Positions 18,211 to 27,758 of a stretch of DNA of 64,000 nt are shown one piece after another. The DNA is from Flavobacteriaceae bacterium (lineage in GTDB: Bacteria; Bacteroidota; Bacteroidia; Flavobacteriales; Flavobacteriaceae): positions 372,001-436,000 of the forward strand of contig JADGEL010000003.1 of assembly GCA_016744415.1 (NCBI GenBank), read 5' to 3'. The position numbers and the translations under genes were made by a program. Position 1 is the stretch's first letter; each line of letters begins with the position of its first letter. Below the pieces are notes generated by a model. That model made no database searches. It saw nothing but the letters and a program-made list of their open reading frames with translations, and had not been told where the DNA came from.

Positions 18211-18321
18211 TATCTATATTTTTAATTTTATGTAAAACTACAAAAAGAAGGAGTTTGATTGTCTATAATATTTCAATAAATAATAAAATTAGGATCCGCA
18301 ATTATTACTTATCTTCGCCTT

Positions 18322-19071
18322 ATGATTCGAGTTTCTATACTTGGTAGCGGAAATGTAGCAACACATTTAATTAATGCTTTTTTAAAGGCTGATGGTGTAG
18401 AACTTGCCCAAGTCTATAGCCGAAATATTGAAGATATTGAACAATTAAAGAATGACGTACAAATTACAAATACAACTCAAAACCTAATTCCTGTTGATGT
18501 TACAATTATCGCAATCTCTGATGATGCCATAACTAAATTTTCAAACAATCTAAATATAGAAGGTATTGTAGTACACACTTCTGGGAGTGTTTCTATGAGC
18601 GAATTAAGTGATTCATTATCAAAAGGAGTCTTCTACCCGCTTCAAACCTTTAGCAAAGACAAAGGGTTAGATTTTAGTGAGATTCCTATTTGCTTAGAAG
18701 CTGAAAATGAATCTTCTCTTAAGCTTCTTAAAACATTAGCTTCAACTATTTCAAATAGTGTTTTTGAAATAAATTCTGACCAAAGAAAAAAAATTCATTT
18801 GGCTGCTGTATTTGTAAATAATTTTACAAATCATCTATATCAAATTGGTAATTCAATTTGTGAAGAACATAAAGTTCCTTTTGAAATATTGCATCCAATA
18901 ATAAAAGAAACAGCAAAAAAAATTCAAGAGATATCACCAAAAGAAGCACAAACGGGTCCTGCAAAAAGAAAAGATTTTAAGACCATTGAAAAACATTTAG
19001 AACAATTATCAACCAAAGAAAAAGAAATTTATACCGTATTAACAGACTCAATTTCTAAAACATATCAATAA
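18322..19071 (+). CDS. DUF2520 / Rossmann-fold oxidoreductase-like protein
   Basis: A 249-residue protein with an N-terminal NAD(P)-binding Rossmann motif (VSILGSGNVATHL, residues 4-16) and a C-terminal helical DUF2520 domain (about 130-245) containing the family's ETAKKIQEISPKEAQTGPAKR block. It resembles ketopantoate or prephenate dehydrogenase-like dimers, but its substrate is not known. The KdsC-like phosphatase starts four bases after its stop, so the two form an operon, a pairing often conserved in Flavobacteriaceae. Confidence 0.85.
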   Translation: MIRVSILGSGNVATHLINAFLKADGVELAQVYSRNIEDIEQLKNDVQITNTTQNLIPVDVTIIAISDDAITKFSNNLNIEGIVVHTSGSVSMSELSDSLSKGVFYPLQTFSKDKGLDFSEIPICLEAENESSLKLLKTLASTISNSVFEINSDQRKKIHLAAVFVNNFTNHLYQIGNSICEEHKVPFEILHPIIKETAKKIQEISPKEAQTGPAKRKDFKTIEKHLEQLSTKEKEIYTVLTDSISKTYQ

Positions 19072-19074
19072 ACC

Positions 19075-19602
19075 ATGGAGAAAAGTTATAAAGAAATCAT
19101 GCCACAAATTACTACGTTCATTTTTGATGTAGATGGCGTTTTAACCGATGGAACCATTCAAGTTTTAGAAAATGGCAATATGATTAGGAATATGAATATT
19201 AAAGATGGCTATGCACTTAAAACTGCTGTAGATGCTGGCTATAACGTTTGTATAATTTCTGGAGGGTCTAGTGAAGGTGTTAGAATTCGCTTAAAAAGAT
19301 TAGGACTTACTGATGTTTATTTAGGTGCTCATAACAAGATACACCAGTTTGAAGAAATCATTAATAAGTATCATTTAAAAACTAATGAAATTTTATACAT
19401 GGGTGATGACATTCCAGATTATCCTGTAATGAAATTAGTAGGATTGGCTTGCTCACCAAAAGATGCTGCTCCAGAAATTCAAGGAATATCACATTATATT
19501 TCTCAAAAAAAAGGCGGTAAAGGTTGCGTAAGAGATGTAATTGAACAAGTGCTAAAAGTTCAAGGTAAATGGGATGGCAGTTTTAATGCTAAATACGATT
19601 AG
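19075..19602 (+). CDS. HAD phosphatase, KdsC type (KDO 8-phosphate phosphatase-like)
   Basis: A 175-residue HAD-superfamily phosphatase without a large cap domain. The catalytic loop FIFDVDGVLTDG (residues 13-24) supplies the nucleophilic Asp and general acid/base; ISGGSSEGVRIR and the GDDIPDYPVM Mg-binding loop match the KdsC subgroup. KdsC dephosphorylates 3-deoxy-D-manno-octulosonate 8-phosphate during lipid A inner-core synthesis. Family is certain; the exact sugar is inferred, since related enzymes act on other keto-deoxy sugars. It shares a transcript with the DUF2520 gene. Confidence 0.88.
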   Translation: MEKSYKEIMPQITTFIFDVDGVLTDGTIQVLENGNMIRNMNIKDGYALKTAVDAGYNVCIISGGSSEGVRIRLKRLGLTDVYLGAHNKIHQFEEIINKYHLKTNEILYMGDDIPDYPVMKLVGLACSPKDAAPEIQGISHYISQKKGGKGCVRDVIEQVLKVQGKWDGSFNAKYD

Positions 19603-19783
19603 TTATGTACTGGCTATTCCAATTAAAAAACGATTTTTTATAATTTAAATCTCCTTTTTTTAGTCATGGCTGTATTCTCTTAAACTTAATTAATCCATAT
19701 AGAATATTGGGTATCGTATTTTAAATAAACTTAACGTAAAATTGAATTATAGTTTGGTACCTTTACCAACAATCAAAAAAATT

Positions 19784-20866
19784 ATGCCCTCAAAAATTTA
19801 TAGTGTCATTACAGGCACTGGAAGTTATATCCCAAAAAAAGTTGTGAAGAATACTGATTTCTTACAGCATAATTTTTATGAAAATAACGGAATGCCAATT
19901 CAAAAGAACAATCAGGAAGTTATTGATAAATTTGAAGAAATAACAACTATTACTGAGCGGAGATTTGTTATTGATGAATACTCAACTTCTGACATCGCTT
20001 TTTTTGCCGCAGAGAAAGCCATTGAAAGTGCAAATATTGACAAAGAAGAATTAGACCATATCATTGTTGCGCACAATTTTGGAGATACAACACCAACTAG
20101 TAAACAAGTAGATATTGTTCCAAGTATTGCCGCAAAAGTTAAGTTTCTATTAAAAATAAAAAATCCAAACTGTGTTGCATATGATTTATTATTTGGGTGC
20201 CCAGGTTGGCTTCAAGGTATGATTCAGGCAGATTATTACATCAAAGCTGGTGATGCTAAAAAAATATTAGTTATTGGTGCCGAAGTATTATCTAGAATTT
20301 CTGACCCACATGATAGAGATAGCATGATTTATGCTGATGGAGCTGGAGCAACAATTTTAGAAGCCAAGGAAAGTGAAACACCAATCGGAATCATTGCCCA
20401 TAAAACACGAACAGATTCTTATTATCATTCTAAAATGTTGGCAATGGGGGCATCATATAAAAATGACACATCTACTAAAGATGAAATTTATATGAAAATG
20501 AATGGGCGTAAGTTGTATCAATATGCTTTGGAAACTGTGCCTCAAACGGTAAAAGAGTGTTTGGACACTTGTGGAATTCACCCAAGTAATGTAAAAAAAT
20601 TATTGATACATCAAGCTAACGGAAAAATGGATGATGCCATTTTACAGCGTCTTTTTAAATTATACGAGATTGATGAAGTGCCAGAAAATTTTATGCCAAT
20701 GACTATTGCTAAATTGGGAAATTCATCAGTAGCAACTATTCCAACACTACTAGATTTAATTGAAAGAGATAAAGTTCCTTTTCATAAAATTAACAAAGGA
20801 GATACTATTGTTTTTGCCTCTGTAGGTGGTGGCATGCATATCAATACTATTGCTTACAAGGCCTAA
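19784..20866 (+). CDS. 3-oxoacyl-ACP synthase III family protein (KAS III-like)
   Basis: A 360-residue thiolase-fold condensing enzyme with the KAS III catalytic residues: Cys in LLFGCPGW (about residue 130), His in LIHQANGKMDD (about 268) and Asn in LGNSSVATIP (about 298). It claims acyl-CoA or acyl-ACP and malonyl-ACP in Claisen condensation. The enzyme is longer than housekeeping FabH (about 320) and lacks the usual AACAG active-site context, so it may serve a special pathway. The ATG at 19784 is preferred over a TTG 42 bases upstream. It lies alone, after a 181-base gap. Confidence 0.85.
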   Translation: MPSKIYSVITGTGSYIPKKVVKNTDFLQHNFYENNGMPIQKNNQEVIDKFEEITTITERRFVIDEYSTSDIAFFAAEKAIESANIDKEELDHIIVAHNFGDTTPTSKQVDIVPSIAAKVKFLLKIKNPNCVAYDLLFGCPGWLQGMIQADYYIKAGDAKKILVIGAEVLSRISDPHDRDSMIYADGAGATILEAKESETPIGIIAHKTRTDSYYHSKMLAMGASYKNDTSTKDEIYMKMNGRKLYQYALETVPQTVKECLDTCGIHPSNVKKLLIHQANGKMDDAILQRLFKLYEIDEVPENFMPMTIAKLGNSSVATIPTLLDLIERDKVPFHKINKGDTIVFASVGGGMHINTIAYKA

Positions 20867-21002
20867 GTATAATACATGTTATCTATTAATAAACATCTTC
20901 AAAAACACTTATTGTTTAAGATAACTTATCTTGAATATACCTGCATTTCAAAATTAATTGTTAAAGTATCTACCCAAATTATCTAATTTGTGTAATATCA
21001 AG

Positions 21003-21010
21003 TATATTTG
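21003..21010 (+). promoter_or_regulatory. -7 box candidate for the TlpA-like pair
   Basis: TATATTTG matches TAnnTTTG, 31 bases before the ATG at 21042. The nearest TTTG (20987) is too close for a -33 element. Confidence 0.35.
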
Positions 21011-21041
21011 ACGACAAATCTAAAAATTTTAACCACAAATA

Positions 21042-22070
21042 ATGAAAAAAATCAGCCTATTACTTGTTGCAATACTTATTGCATCATGTACAAACGAACC
21101 AAAAGATTATGTAACCTTATCAGGGAAAATTACTGATAAAAGTAGTGATTCAGTTGTTGTTAGAACAAGAACTTTTTCTAAAACAATTGCTGTTAATGAA
21201 GATGGTACATTTAGTGATACTTTAAAAATTGAAGCTGGAGTATTTAATTTTTATGACGGAAATGAATCAACAAACATTTTCTTAAAAAATGGATTTGATT
21301 TAAACATTACACTAGATACAAAAGAGTTTGATGAATCAATTTCTTTTTCTGGAACTGGTGCAGAGAGCAATACTTTCTTAGCTAAAAAAGCGATAGTCTC
21401 TGAAAAATTATTAGATCAAGATTTTGATCGTTTTAACAAAGAAGAGTTAAATGCCACATTAGATAATACTCAAACCGAGTTAACTACATTTATTAACAAC
21501 AATAAAGTAGGAGTTGATACTATGGTAGTTAATAGCTCTTTGACAGAAGTAGAAGGTATGGTTAAATCTTACAGAGATTATTTTGGTAAGACCATTGATT
21601 TAAGAGCTAAATTTTACGGAAAACCATCACCATCTTTTGATGATTATATGAACATTGATGGCAGCAAAACTTCATTGTCAGATTTAAAAGGAAAGTTTGT
21701 GTATGTTGATGTTTGGGCAACTTGGTGTGGCCCTTGTAAAGCTGAAATCCCTTCACTTAAAAAAGTAGAAGAAGCTTATCACGGTAAAAATATTGCATTT
21801 GTAAGTATGTCTATTGATGACGACAGAAGTCACGGTGGTTCTTGGGAAAAGGCTGAAGAAAACTGGAGAGCTATGGTTGCTGATAAAGAATTAAAAGGAA
21901 TCCAAATTTTTGCACCAAAAGGATGGCAATCAGAATTTGTTACTGGTTTTGAAATTAGAGGAATTCCTCGTTTTATCTTAATTGGACCAGATGGAAATAT
22001 AATTGATGCAAGTGCACCAAGACCATCTAGTGAATCGTTAATTAAATTATTTGACGAGCATAGTATTTAA
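21042..22070 (+). CDS. TlpA-like thioredoxin-fold lipoprotein, DUF4369-type N-terminus (copy 1)
   Basis: A 342-residue lipoprotein (lipobox LIASC, Cys16). The N-terminal part (about 25-115) resembles the beta-rich DUF4369-type region common before Bacteroidota thioredoxins; a helical linker follows. The C-terminal thioredoxin domain has the active site WATWCGPCK (Cys229 and Cys232) and a cis-Pro in RGIPRFIL. It likely acts as an envelope thiol reductant or oxidant, for example in cytochrome maturation. The next gene is a paralog 17 bases downstream, and both are expected on one transcript. Confidence 0.88.
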   Translation: MKKISLLLVAILIASCTNEPKDYVTLSGKITDKSSDSVVVRTRTFSKTIAVNEDGTFSDTLKIEAGVFNFYDGNESTNIFLKNGFDLNITLDTKEFDESISFSGTGAESNTFLAKKAIVSEKLLDQDFDRFNKEELNATLDNTQTELTTFINNNKVGVDTMVVNSSLTEVEGMVKSYRDYFGKTIDLRAKFYGKPSPSFDDYMNIDGSKTSLSDLKGKFVYVDVWATWCGPCKAEIPSLKKVEEAYHGKNIAFVSMSIDDDRSHGGSWEKAEENWRAMVADKELKGIQIFAPKGWQSEFVTGFEIRGIPRFILIGPDGNIIDASAPRPSSESLIKLFDEHSI

Positions 22071-22087
22071 ATAAATAAAACCCTATA

Positions 22088-23083
22088 ATGAAAAAATTTA
22101 TCTTATTACTTCTTTTAGCTTCAACTATTATTGGATGTAAAGAATCAAAAGAATATCTATCGATTTCTGGAAAAATTAAAAATGCAGATACCAAAGAAAT
22201 TGAAATTCTATCGAATGACTTTATCAAAACTATTGCTGTTAATAATGATGGCACTTTTAATGATACACTTAAAGTGAAAAAAGGAATTTTCACTTTGACT
22301 GATGGCCGTAACAAAGCACTATTATTTTTAGCTAATGGGTATGATTTAAATATAGATGTAGATGCACAAGATTTTGCAAACATCAACTTTGATGGTAAAG
22401 GTAAAGAAAGTAATGAGTACATTTTAGCGAAGATTGCTTTTTCAAAATCTGAACTTGCGGATCCTAAAAGTTATTTCTCTCTAGAAAAAGCTGCTTTTGA
22501 TGCTCGTATTGATGAATTAAAAGAATTAAATGCTAATATTTCAAAAGAAAAAGTTGATACATTTCTTATTTCTAAAATTGAAAGTGATAACAATCGTTTC
22601 ATAGATTATTTAAATAAGAATTACGAACTAAAATATTCTGCAGCTATTAATTTTGCGAAAGGTAAACCCTCACCAAAATTTAATAACTTAGAAAATTTTG
22701 ATGGCTCAACAACTTCATTAGATGACCTTATAGGCAAATATGTTTATATAGATGTATGGGCAACTTGGTGTGGTCCTTGCAAGCAACAGATTCCATTTTT
22801 AAAAAAAATTGAAGAAGCATATCATGGTAAAAACATTGAGTTTGTAAGCATCTCGACTGATAGAAAAAACAAGTACGGTGCATGGAGACAAATGATTGAA
22901 AGTAAAGAAATGGGCGGTATTCAATTGTTTGCTGGAGATGATTATTCTTTTTCACAAGCCTATCAAATTAATTCTATACCAAGATTTATTTTGATAGATC
23001 CTGAAGGAAATATTGTGAATGCTAACGCCCCTAGACCTTCTGATCCAAGCTTAACAAAGCTATTTGATTCTCTAGGGATATAA
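22088..23083 (+). CDS. TlpA-like thioredoxin-fold lipoprotein (copy 2)
   Basis: A 331-residue paralog of the preceding gene with the same order: lipobox (TIIGC, Cys17), beta-rich N-terminal region, linker, and C-terminal thioredoxin domain with WATWCGPCK (Cys228 and Cys231) and a cis-Pro in NSIPRFIL. Near-identical phrases in both (for example EEAYHGKNI) show a tandem duplication, but the linkers have diverged, so the partners may differ. A hairpin terminator follows. Confidence 0.88.
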   Translation: MKKFILLLLLASTIIGCKESKEYLSISGKIKNADTKEIEILSNDFIKTIAVNNDGTFNDTLKVKKGIFTLTDGRNKALLFLANGYDLNIDVDAQDFANINFDGKGKESNEYILAKIAFSKSELADPKSYFSLEKAAFDARIDELKELNANISKEKVDTFLISKIESDNNRFIDYLNKNYELKYSAAINFAKGKPSPKFNNLENFDGSTTSLDDLIGKYVYIDVWATWCGPCKQQIPFLKKIEEAYHGKNIEFVSISTDRKNKYGAWRQMIESKEMGGIQLFAGDDYSFSQAYQINSIPRFILIDPEGNIVNANAPRPSDPSLTKLFDSLGI

Positions 23084-23102
23084 TTTATTGTTTTAAAAAT
23101 TT

Positions 23103-23145
23103 AATCGCCATCAGCTTCTTTTAGAGTTTGATGGTGATTTTTTTT
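23103..23145 (+). terminator. Rho-independent terminator after the TlpA-like pair
   Basis: Stem aatcgccatca / tgatggtgatt with one G-T pair, then a T run. Confidence 0.8.
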
Positions 23146-23168
23146 ATAACAAACTTCTTCTTGTTCAA

Positions 23169-24668
23169 TCAACAAACTTCTAAAAACGCAGCACCTAAAC
23201 TATCAATAATATCTGAAGCTGTAAAAGATTCCATACTTGTTTTATTTATTGACAAATCGGAAGTTAAACCGTGTAAATAAACACCCAATAGTGCAGCATT
23301 TAATGGACTGTATTTTTGAGCAACTAGGCCAGTAATGATTCCTAGAAGCACATCTCCGCTCCCTCCAGATGCCAAACCAGAATTGCCAGTTGAGTTAAAA
23401 TACAATTCATCACCTCTTGCAACAATCGTATGCGCCCCTTTTAAAACAACAATCAAATTGTATTTTGAAGAAAATGATTTTAAGAGTTCTAATTTTTCGT
23501 AATCGTTTTTCCAGATGCCCACCAATCTTTCAAATTCCTTTGGGTGTGGAGTTATGATTGCATCATTAGGTAAAAAATCTAATAATTTTTTTTGCCTTGA
23601 AATAATATTTAACGCATCAGCATCTAACACTAATGGCAATTTATTCTCTTTTAAAAATTTTGAAAACCCTGCAACAGTTTTTTCTAAAGTTCCCATACCT
23701 GGTCCAATACCAATTACAGATGGATTTGTTTTATAATTAAAATATTCTAGTTGATTCTCGGCATCAACTTCAGTCATTGCTTCTGGAATTGTTATTTGTA
23801 CAATTTCATATCCACATTTTGGAATATAAGCAGTAACCAAACCACTACCCGATTTTAAAGCCGCTTTGGTAGCTAATGAAATTGCACCAATTTTACCATA
23901 ACATCCCCCTATTAACAGTGAATGACCATAGTAACCTTTGTGCGAAAATTTATTTCGTTGCTTATAAATAGTTTTTACAAAAGCCAAATCAACTACAGAA
24001 TAATTTGAGTTAAGTGAATCAATAAAATCTTTATCTAAACCAATATCAACAACTTCCCAAGTTTTTATAAACCTAGCATTATTAACCAGAAAAAAGGCTA
24101 GCTTAGGTGATTGAAAAGTATAAGTATGATTGGCATTAATAACTGCAACATTTTGACTGTTATCCTTTTCAGCAAACACTCCTGATGGAATATCAATTGC
24201 TAATATATACGGGTTAGCACTATTAATATGCTGGATCAATTGAGATGTGAAACCTTTAAGCATTCTCGATAACCCAATACCGAAAATTGCATCAATTACC
24301 AAGTCATTTTTACCAATAATCGGAAAATCATTTTCAGATGTAATTGTTTTTATTGAAATCCCTATTTTGGTTAGTCGCTCAAAATTTGAAACAAAGTCTG
24401 TGCTTTTTTTCTCTGAAAAAGAGACGACAAAACAGTCCACATCATATCCTGATTCAAATAACAATCTTGTAATCACCAATCCATCTCCACCATTATTTCC
24501 AACTCCGCAAAATAATTTTACTTTAGGCTTTAACTTCTTATATTTCTTATTAATTAAATCAAAACATTTAGTTGCTGCACGCTCCATCAAATCTAGCGAA
24601 GTAATTCCTTGCTTTTCAACAGTTGCTTTATCAGCCAATCCTATTTGATGTGAAGTGAGAATTTTCAT
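23169..24668 (-). CDS. nnrDE: Bifunctional NAD(P)H-hydrate epimerase / ADP-dependent NAD(P)H-hydrate dehydratase
   Basis: A 499-residue fusion that repairs hydrated NADH and NADPH. The N-terminal YjeF_N domain (about 1-215) is the epimerase, with GVGNNGGDGLV (residues 55-65) and IPSGVFAE. The C-terminal YjeF_C domain (about 225-495) is the ADP-dependent dehydratase of the ribokinase superfamily: GIGPGMG, ITPHPKEFERL and the GLASGGSGDVLLGI catalytic loop with its Asp. The fusion is the standard bacterial architecture and is full length. It follows accA on the minus strand, but a terminator separates them. Confidence 0.95.
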   Translation of the reverse strand: MKILTSHQIGLADKATVEKQGITSLDLMERAATKCFDLINKKYKKLKPKVKLFCGVGNNGGDGLVITRLLFESGYDVDCFVVSFSEKKSTDFVSNFERLTKIGISIKTITSENDFPIIGKNDLVIDAIFGIGLSRMLKGFTSQLIQHINSANPYILAIDIPSGVFAEKDNSQNVAVINANHTYTFQSPKLAFFLVNNARFIKTWEVVDIGLDKDFIDSLNSNYSVVDLAFVKTIYKQRNKFSHKGYYGHSLLIGGCYGKIGAISLATKAALKSGSGLVTAYIPKCGYEIVQITIPEAMTEVDAENQLEYFNYKTNPSVIGIGPGMGTLEKTVAGFSKFLKENKLPLVLDADALNIISRQKKLLDFLPNDAIITPHPKEFERLVGIWKNDYEKLELLKSFSSKYNLIVVLKGAHTIVARGDELYFNSTGNSGLASGGSGDVLLGIITGLVAQKYSPLNAALLGVYLHGLTSDLSINKTSMESFTASDIIDSLGAAFLEVC

Positions 24669-24673
24669 TACAT

Positions 24674-24701
24674 AAAAAAAGCCTCTCGAATTGAGAGGCT
24701 T
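24674..24701 (-). terminator. Rho-independent terminator after accA
   Basis: On the minus strand aagcctctc / gagaggctt stem (5-base loop) followed by seven T; it lies between accA and nnrDE, just ahead of the latter's start. Confidence 0.88.
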
Positions 24702-24712
24702 ATCTAAAATTA

Positions 24713-25666
24713 TTATCCATTAAAAACACCCATATTGGCGTATTTGTCCATTCGTTTTTCTACAAGTTTTTCTGGAGTTAATTTCTTTAAACCATTGTAA
24801 GTTTTTGAAATTACTTCTTCAACTATTTTAAAAGTATCTTCTCTATTATAATGAGCACCACCCATTGGTTCCTCAATAATCTTATCAATTACTTTTAATT
24901 TTTTACTATCTTTAGCTGTCAATTTTAATGCTTCAGCAGCTTGTTCTTTATACTCCCAACTACGCCATAAAATAGATGAGCAATTTTCTGGAGAAATCAC
25001 TGAATACCATGCATTTTCTAACATCAATACTTTATCTCCAACACCAATTCCTAATGCTCCTCCTGAAGCGCCCTCACCAATAATTACACAAATAATTGGC
25101 ACTTTTAAGCGGGTCATTTCTAAAATATTTCTTGCAATTGCCTCTCCTTGCCCACGTTCTTCTGCTTCTAATCCTGGGTATGCACCTGGTGTGTCAATTA
25201 AAGTGACAACTGGCACTCCAAATTTTTCGGCCATTTTCATTAAGCGCAATGCTTTACGATAACCCTCAGGATTTGGCATCCCAAAATTTCTATACTGCCT
25301 TGTTTTAGTATTATACCCTTTTTGTTGACCGATGAACATAAAACTTTGATCACCGATTTTTCCTAAACCACCAACCATCGCTTTATCATCTTTTACAGTT
25401 CTATCTCCATGTAACTCCATAAAAGTATCACCTGCAATTGCATTGATATAATCCATGGTGTAAGGTCTGTTAGGATGTCTAGACAATTGCACACGTTGCC
25501 AAGCCGTTAAATTTTTATAAATATCAACACGGGTTTTATCTAATTTTTTTTGAAGATTTTTACAAGTATCAGTAACATCGACATCACTTTCTTCGCCAAT
25601 TAAGGCGCATTTGTCATACTGCTCTTGTAGGTCTTTTATAGGGAGTTCAAAATCTAAATATTCCAT
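24713..25666 (-). CDS. accA: Acetyl-CoA carboxylase carboxyltransferase subunit alpha
   Basis: AccA transfers the carboxyl group from carboxybiotin to acetyl-CoA, making malonyl-CoA for fatty acid synthesis, as a heterotetramer with AccD. The 317-residue length, the [12 protein letters not shown] block (about 82-93), [14 protein letters not shown] and [15 protein letters not shown] (crotonase-type oxyanion region) identify it. It is on the minus strand with a strong terminator behind and is not adjacent to accD. Confidence 0.97.
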   Translation of the reverse strand: MEYLDFELPIKDLQEQYDKCALIGEESDVDVTDTCKNLQKKLDKTRVDIYKNLTAWQRVQLSRHPNRPYTMDYINAIAGDTFMELHGDRTVKDDKAMVGGLGKIGDQSFMFIGQQKGYNTKTRQYRNFGMPNPEGYRKALRLMKMAEKFGVPVVTLIDTPGAYPGLEAEERGQGEAIARNILEMTRLKVPIICVIIGEGASGGALGIGVGDKVLMLENAWYSVISPENCSSILWRSWEYKEQAAEALKLTAKDSKKLKVIDKIIEEPMGGAHYNREDTFKIVEEVISKTYNGLKKLTPEKLVEKRMDKYANMGVFNG

Positions 25667-25719
25667 TTTTTAGTAGTTTTGATAGGATACAAATATAATA
25701 ACTTCGTGTTTAATTGTTC

Positions 25720-26637
25720 CTAAATTTTATTTTTTTTGAAGCCAACAAATAGTTTTTTTCTGTTAATAAGAATTCCGTTTAATACAACAGCAAACAGAAT
25801 GATTAAGGCACCATAATAAAAATTTGGTGGCATTGTTTCTTTTTTAGGAAATATGAGTAATGCTAAAATGATTCCGTAAACAGGTTCTAAATTGATAGAC
25901 AGCATTACAGTAAATGGGCTTAACACTTTCATCACTTTTACAGATGCGGCGAATGCATAAGCTGTACATACACTCCCTAAGATTAATAAATACATCCAAT
26001 CATTAGATGAGAGTTGAAAAAAGGAAGTAGTGAATTCTCCTTTCAATCCGAGTAATATTGTGATAAAAACTACACCAAAAAACAATTGATAAAACGACAT
26101 AATCACAGGGTCATTCTTTTTAACATACAATCCGTTTGCTACAGAAAATAAAGCTGACAAGAAGGATGAAATCAATCCGTAAACAATTCCAAGGATATAA
26201 TTTCCTTCAATTTTAAAAATGATATACAACCCAACAATTACTAATATGCCTAAAAACAATTCGAGTTTACTCACACGTCGCTTAAAAAACAATGGTTCAA
26301 TTAATGAAGTAAAAAAAGCTCCTGTACTCATCATTATTAAAGCCACAGAAACATTTGATGATTTAATGGCTAAGAAAAAAGTAACCCAATGCAATGCGAT
26401 AATGATTCCGCCAAGAATAAATTTCACTAAAGTTCTTTTTGAAATTCGAAAAGATTTTCTTCTCATTAACATAAAAAGAGTCAAAAAAAATGTTGCAATA
26501 AGCATACGATACCAAACTAGAGGAATTGCATCTATACTAATTAGTGCTCCTAAAACTGCAGTAAACCCCCAAATAAGAATTATGAAATGAAGGTGCAAAT
26601 AATTTTTAAATCGAAGAGATTTTTGGTTAGTATCCAT
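25720..26637 (-). CDS. EamA/DMT family transporter
   Basis: A 305-residue inner-membrane protein with ten predicted membrane spans forming two EamA repeats (HFIILIWGFTAVLG at the first span; the second repeat starts near residue 150). Such drug/metabolite transporters export amino acids, nucleosides or other small molecules; the substrate is not evident. The gene lies between accA and an LptF/G-type gene on the same strand, with short gaps (13 bases to the upstream gene), so it may be cotranscribed with lptF/G and tgt. Confidence 0.88.
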   Translation of the reverse strand: MDTNQKSLRFKNYLHLHFIILIWGFTAVLGALISIDAIPLVWYRMLIATFFLTLFMLMRRKSFRISKRTLVKFILGGIIIALHWVTFFLAIKSSNVSVALIMMSTGAFFTSLIEPLFFKRRVSKLELFLGILVIVGLYIIFKIEGNYILGIVYGLISSFLSALFSVANGLYVKKNDPVIMSFYQLFFGVVFITILLGLKGEFTTSFFQLSSNDWMYLLILGSVCTAYAFAASVKVMKVLSPFTVMLSINLEPVYGIILALLIFPKKETMPPNFYYGALIILFAVVLNGILINRKKLFVGFKKNKI

Positions 26638-26650
26638 AAGTGAACAGCAA

Positions 26651-27736
26651 TTATTTTCTTGCGTTTAGATATAAAAATATCGCTAAAATACCAAAAATCA
26701 CATTGGGAAGCCAAACCATAAATAAAGGATTAGAATCTGGCGAACCTCCAACTACCTCAACTATTCGTAAAAAGAAAACATAAATAAACACTAGGCTAAC
26801 ACCTACTGCTAGGTTAATACCTACTCCTCCTCTACGCTTAACAGCTCCTAATGATACGGCAATTAGTGTTAAAATATATGCAGCAACAGCTAAGCTAGTC
26901 CGCTTATACAACTCAACATAATACACGTTCAAATTTCCACGACCTCTTGCTTTTGAAATTTCAATATACTCTAACAATTCAGGTGTTTGCATTTCCTTGG
27001 CAAAAGAATCGATGTGCAACAAATCGTCTGGTTTAAAATTAAAAATGGTATCCATTCTACGTCCGTAAGAAATTTCGTCATTTAAAACTCCTACTTTCCT
27101 ACTGTAATAATTAGAGATTTTAAAAATTGAATCTTTAGATTTGTACTCAATTCTCTCAGCAGTTAATTTTTCTTTTAAAAGGTTTCCTTCATAAACTTCA
27201 TAGCTAAAATCTTTTCCATTGTTTCGTTTCAAATCATACGAACGCATGTAAATATATTCGTTATCACTCAATTGTAAATTGATATTATTGATGTTATTGT
27301 AATCTATTGGGCGACTTTTTAAGTAGGTATTCTTAAATTCTGCATACACTTTACTACTATTCGGAACAATAAAGTGATTCAATCCTAAGATTAAAATGGC
27401 AATGATTGTAGCACCAATTAGATAGGGCCTTAAAAAACGTTTAAAAGAAATTCTTGCCGAATTCATAGCAATTATTTCTGTATCTCCTGATAGTTTGGTT
27501 GTAAACAATAATACCGAAACAAATAATGCCAATGGCAAAATCATATTACCAATATTGATAATAAAGTTAACAAAATAATCATTAATAATAGCTCCTACGG
27601 TTAAATCTGGATTCCGTAAAAACTTATCAATTTTATCTCCAGTATCAATTACAACGATTACAGGAATTAAGATTAACAGAATAAATAAAAATGTAGATAT
27701 GTACTTTTTTAATATGTATTTGTCAAGTATTCTCAT
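26651..27736 (-). CDS. LptF/LptG family permease (LPS export)
   Basis: A 361-residue permease of the YjgP/YjgQ (LptF/LptG) family with three N-terminal and three C-terminal membrane spans around a periplasmic jelly-roll domain (about residues 130-270). With LptB it extracts lipopolysaccharide from the inner membrane and feeds the Lpt bridge. The opening MRILDKYILKKYISTFLF is characteristic. Only one such gene is here; the partner subunit must be elsewhere. It lies 22 bases downstream of tgt, a common pairing in this phylum. Confidence 0.92.
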   Translation of the reverse strand: MRILDKYILKKYISTFLFILLILIPVIVVIDTGDKIDKFLRNPDLTVGAIINDYFVNFIINIGNMILPLALFVSVLLFTTKLSGDTEIIAMNSARISFKRFLRPYLIGATIIAILILGLNHFIVPNSSKVYAEFKNTYLKSRPIDYNNINNINLQLSDNEYIYMRSYDLKRNNGKDFSYEVYEGNLLKEKLTAERIEYKSKDSIFKISNYYSRKVGVLNDEISYGRRMDTIFNFKPDDLLHIDSFAKEMQTPELLEYIEISKARGRGNLNVYYVELYKRTSLAVAAYILTLIAVSLGAVKRRGGVGINLAVGVSLVFIYVFFLRIVEVVGGSPDSNPLFMVWLPNVIFGILAIFLYLNARK

Positions 27737-27758
27737 TCAAAAAAATAGAAGCCAATTA

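Noticed and set aside
19784..20866. Housekeeping FabH
   Set aside because: Longer than FabH with an altered active-site context; only family membership is claimed.
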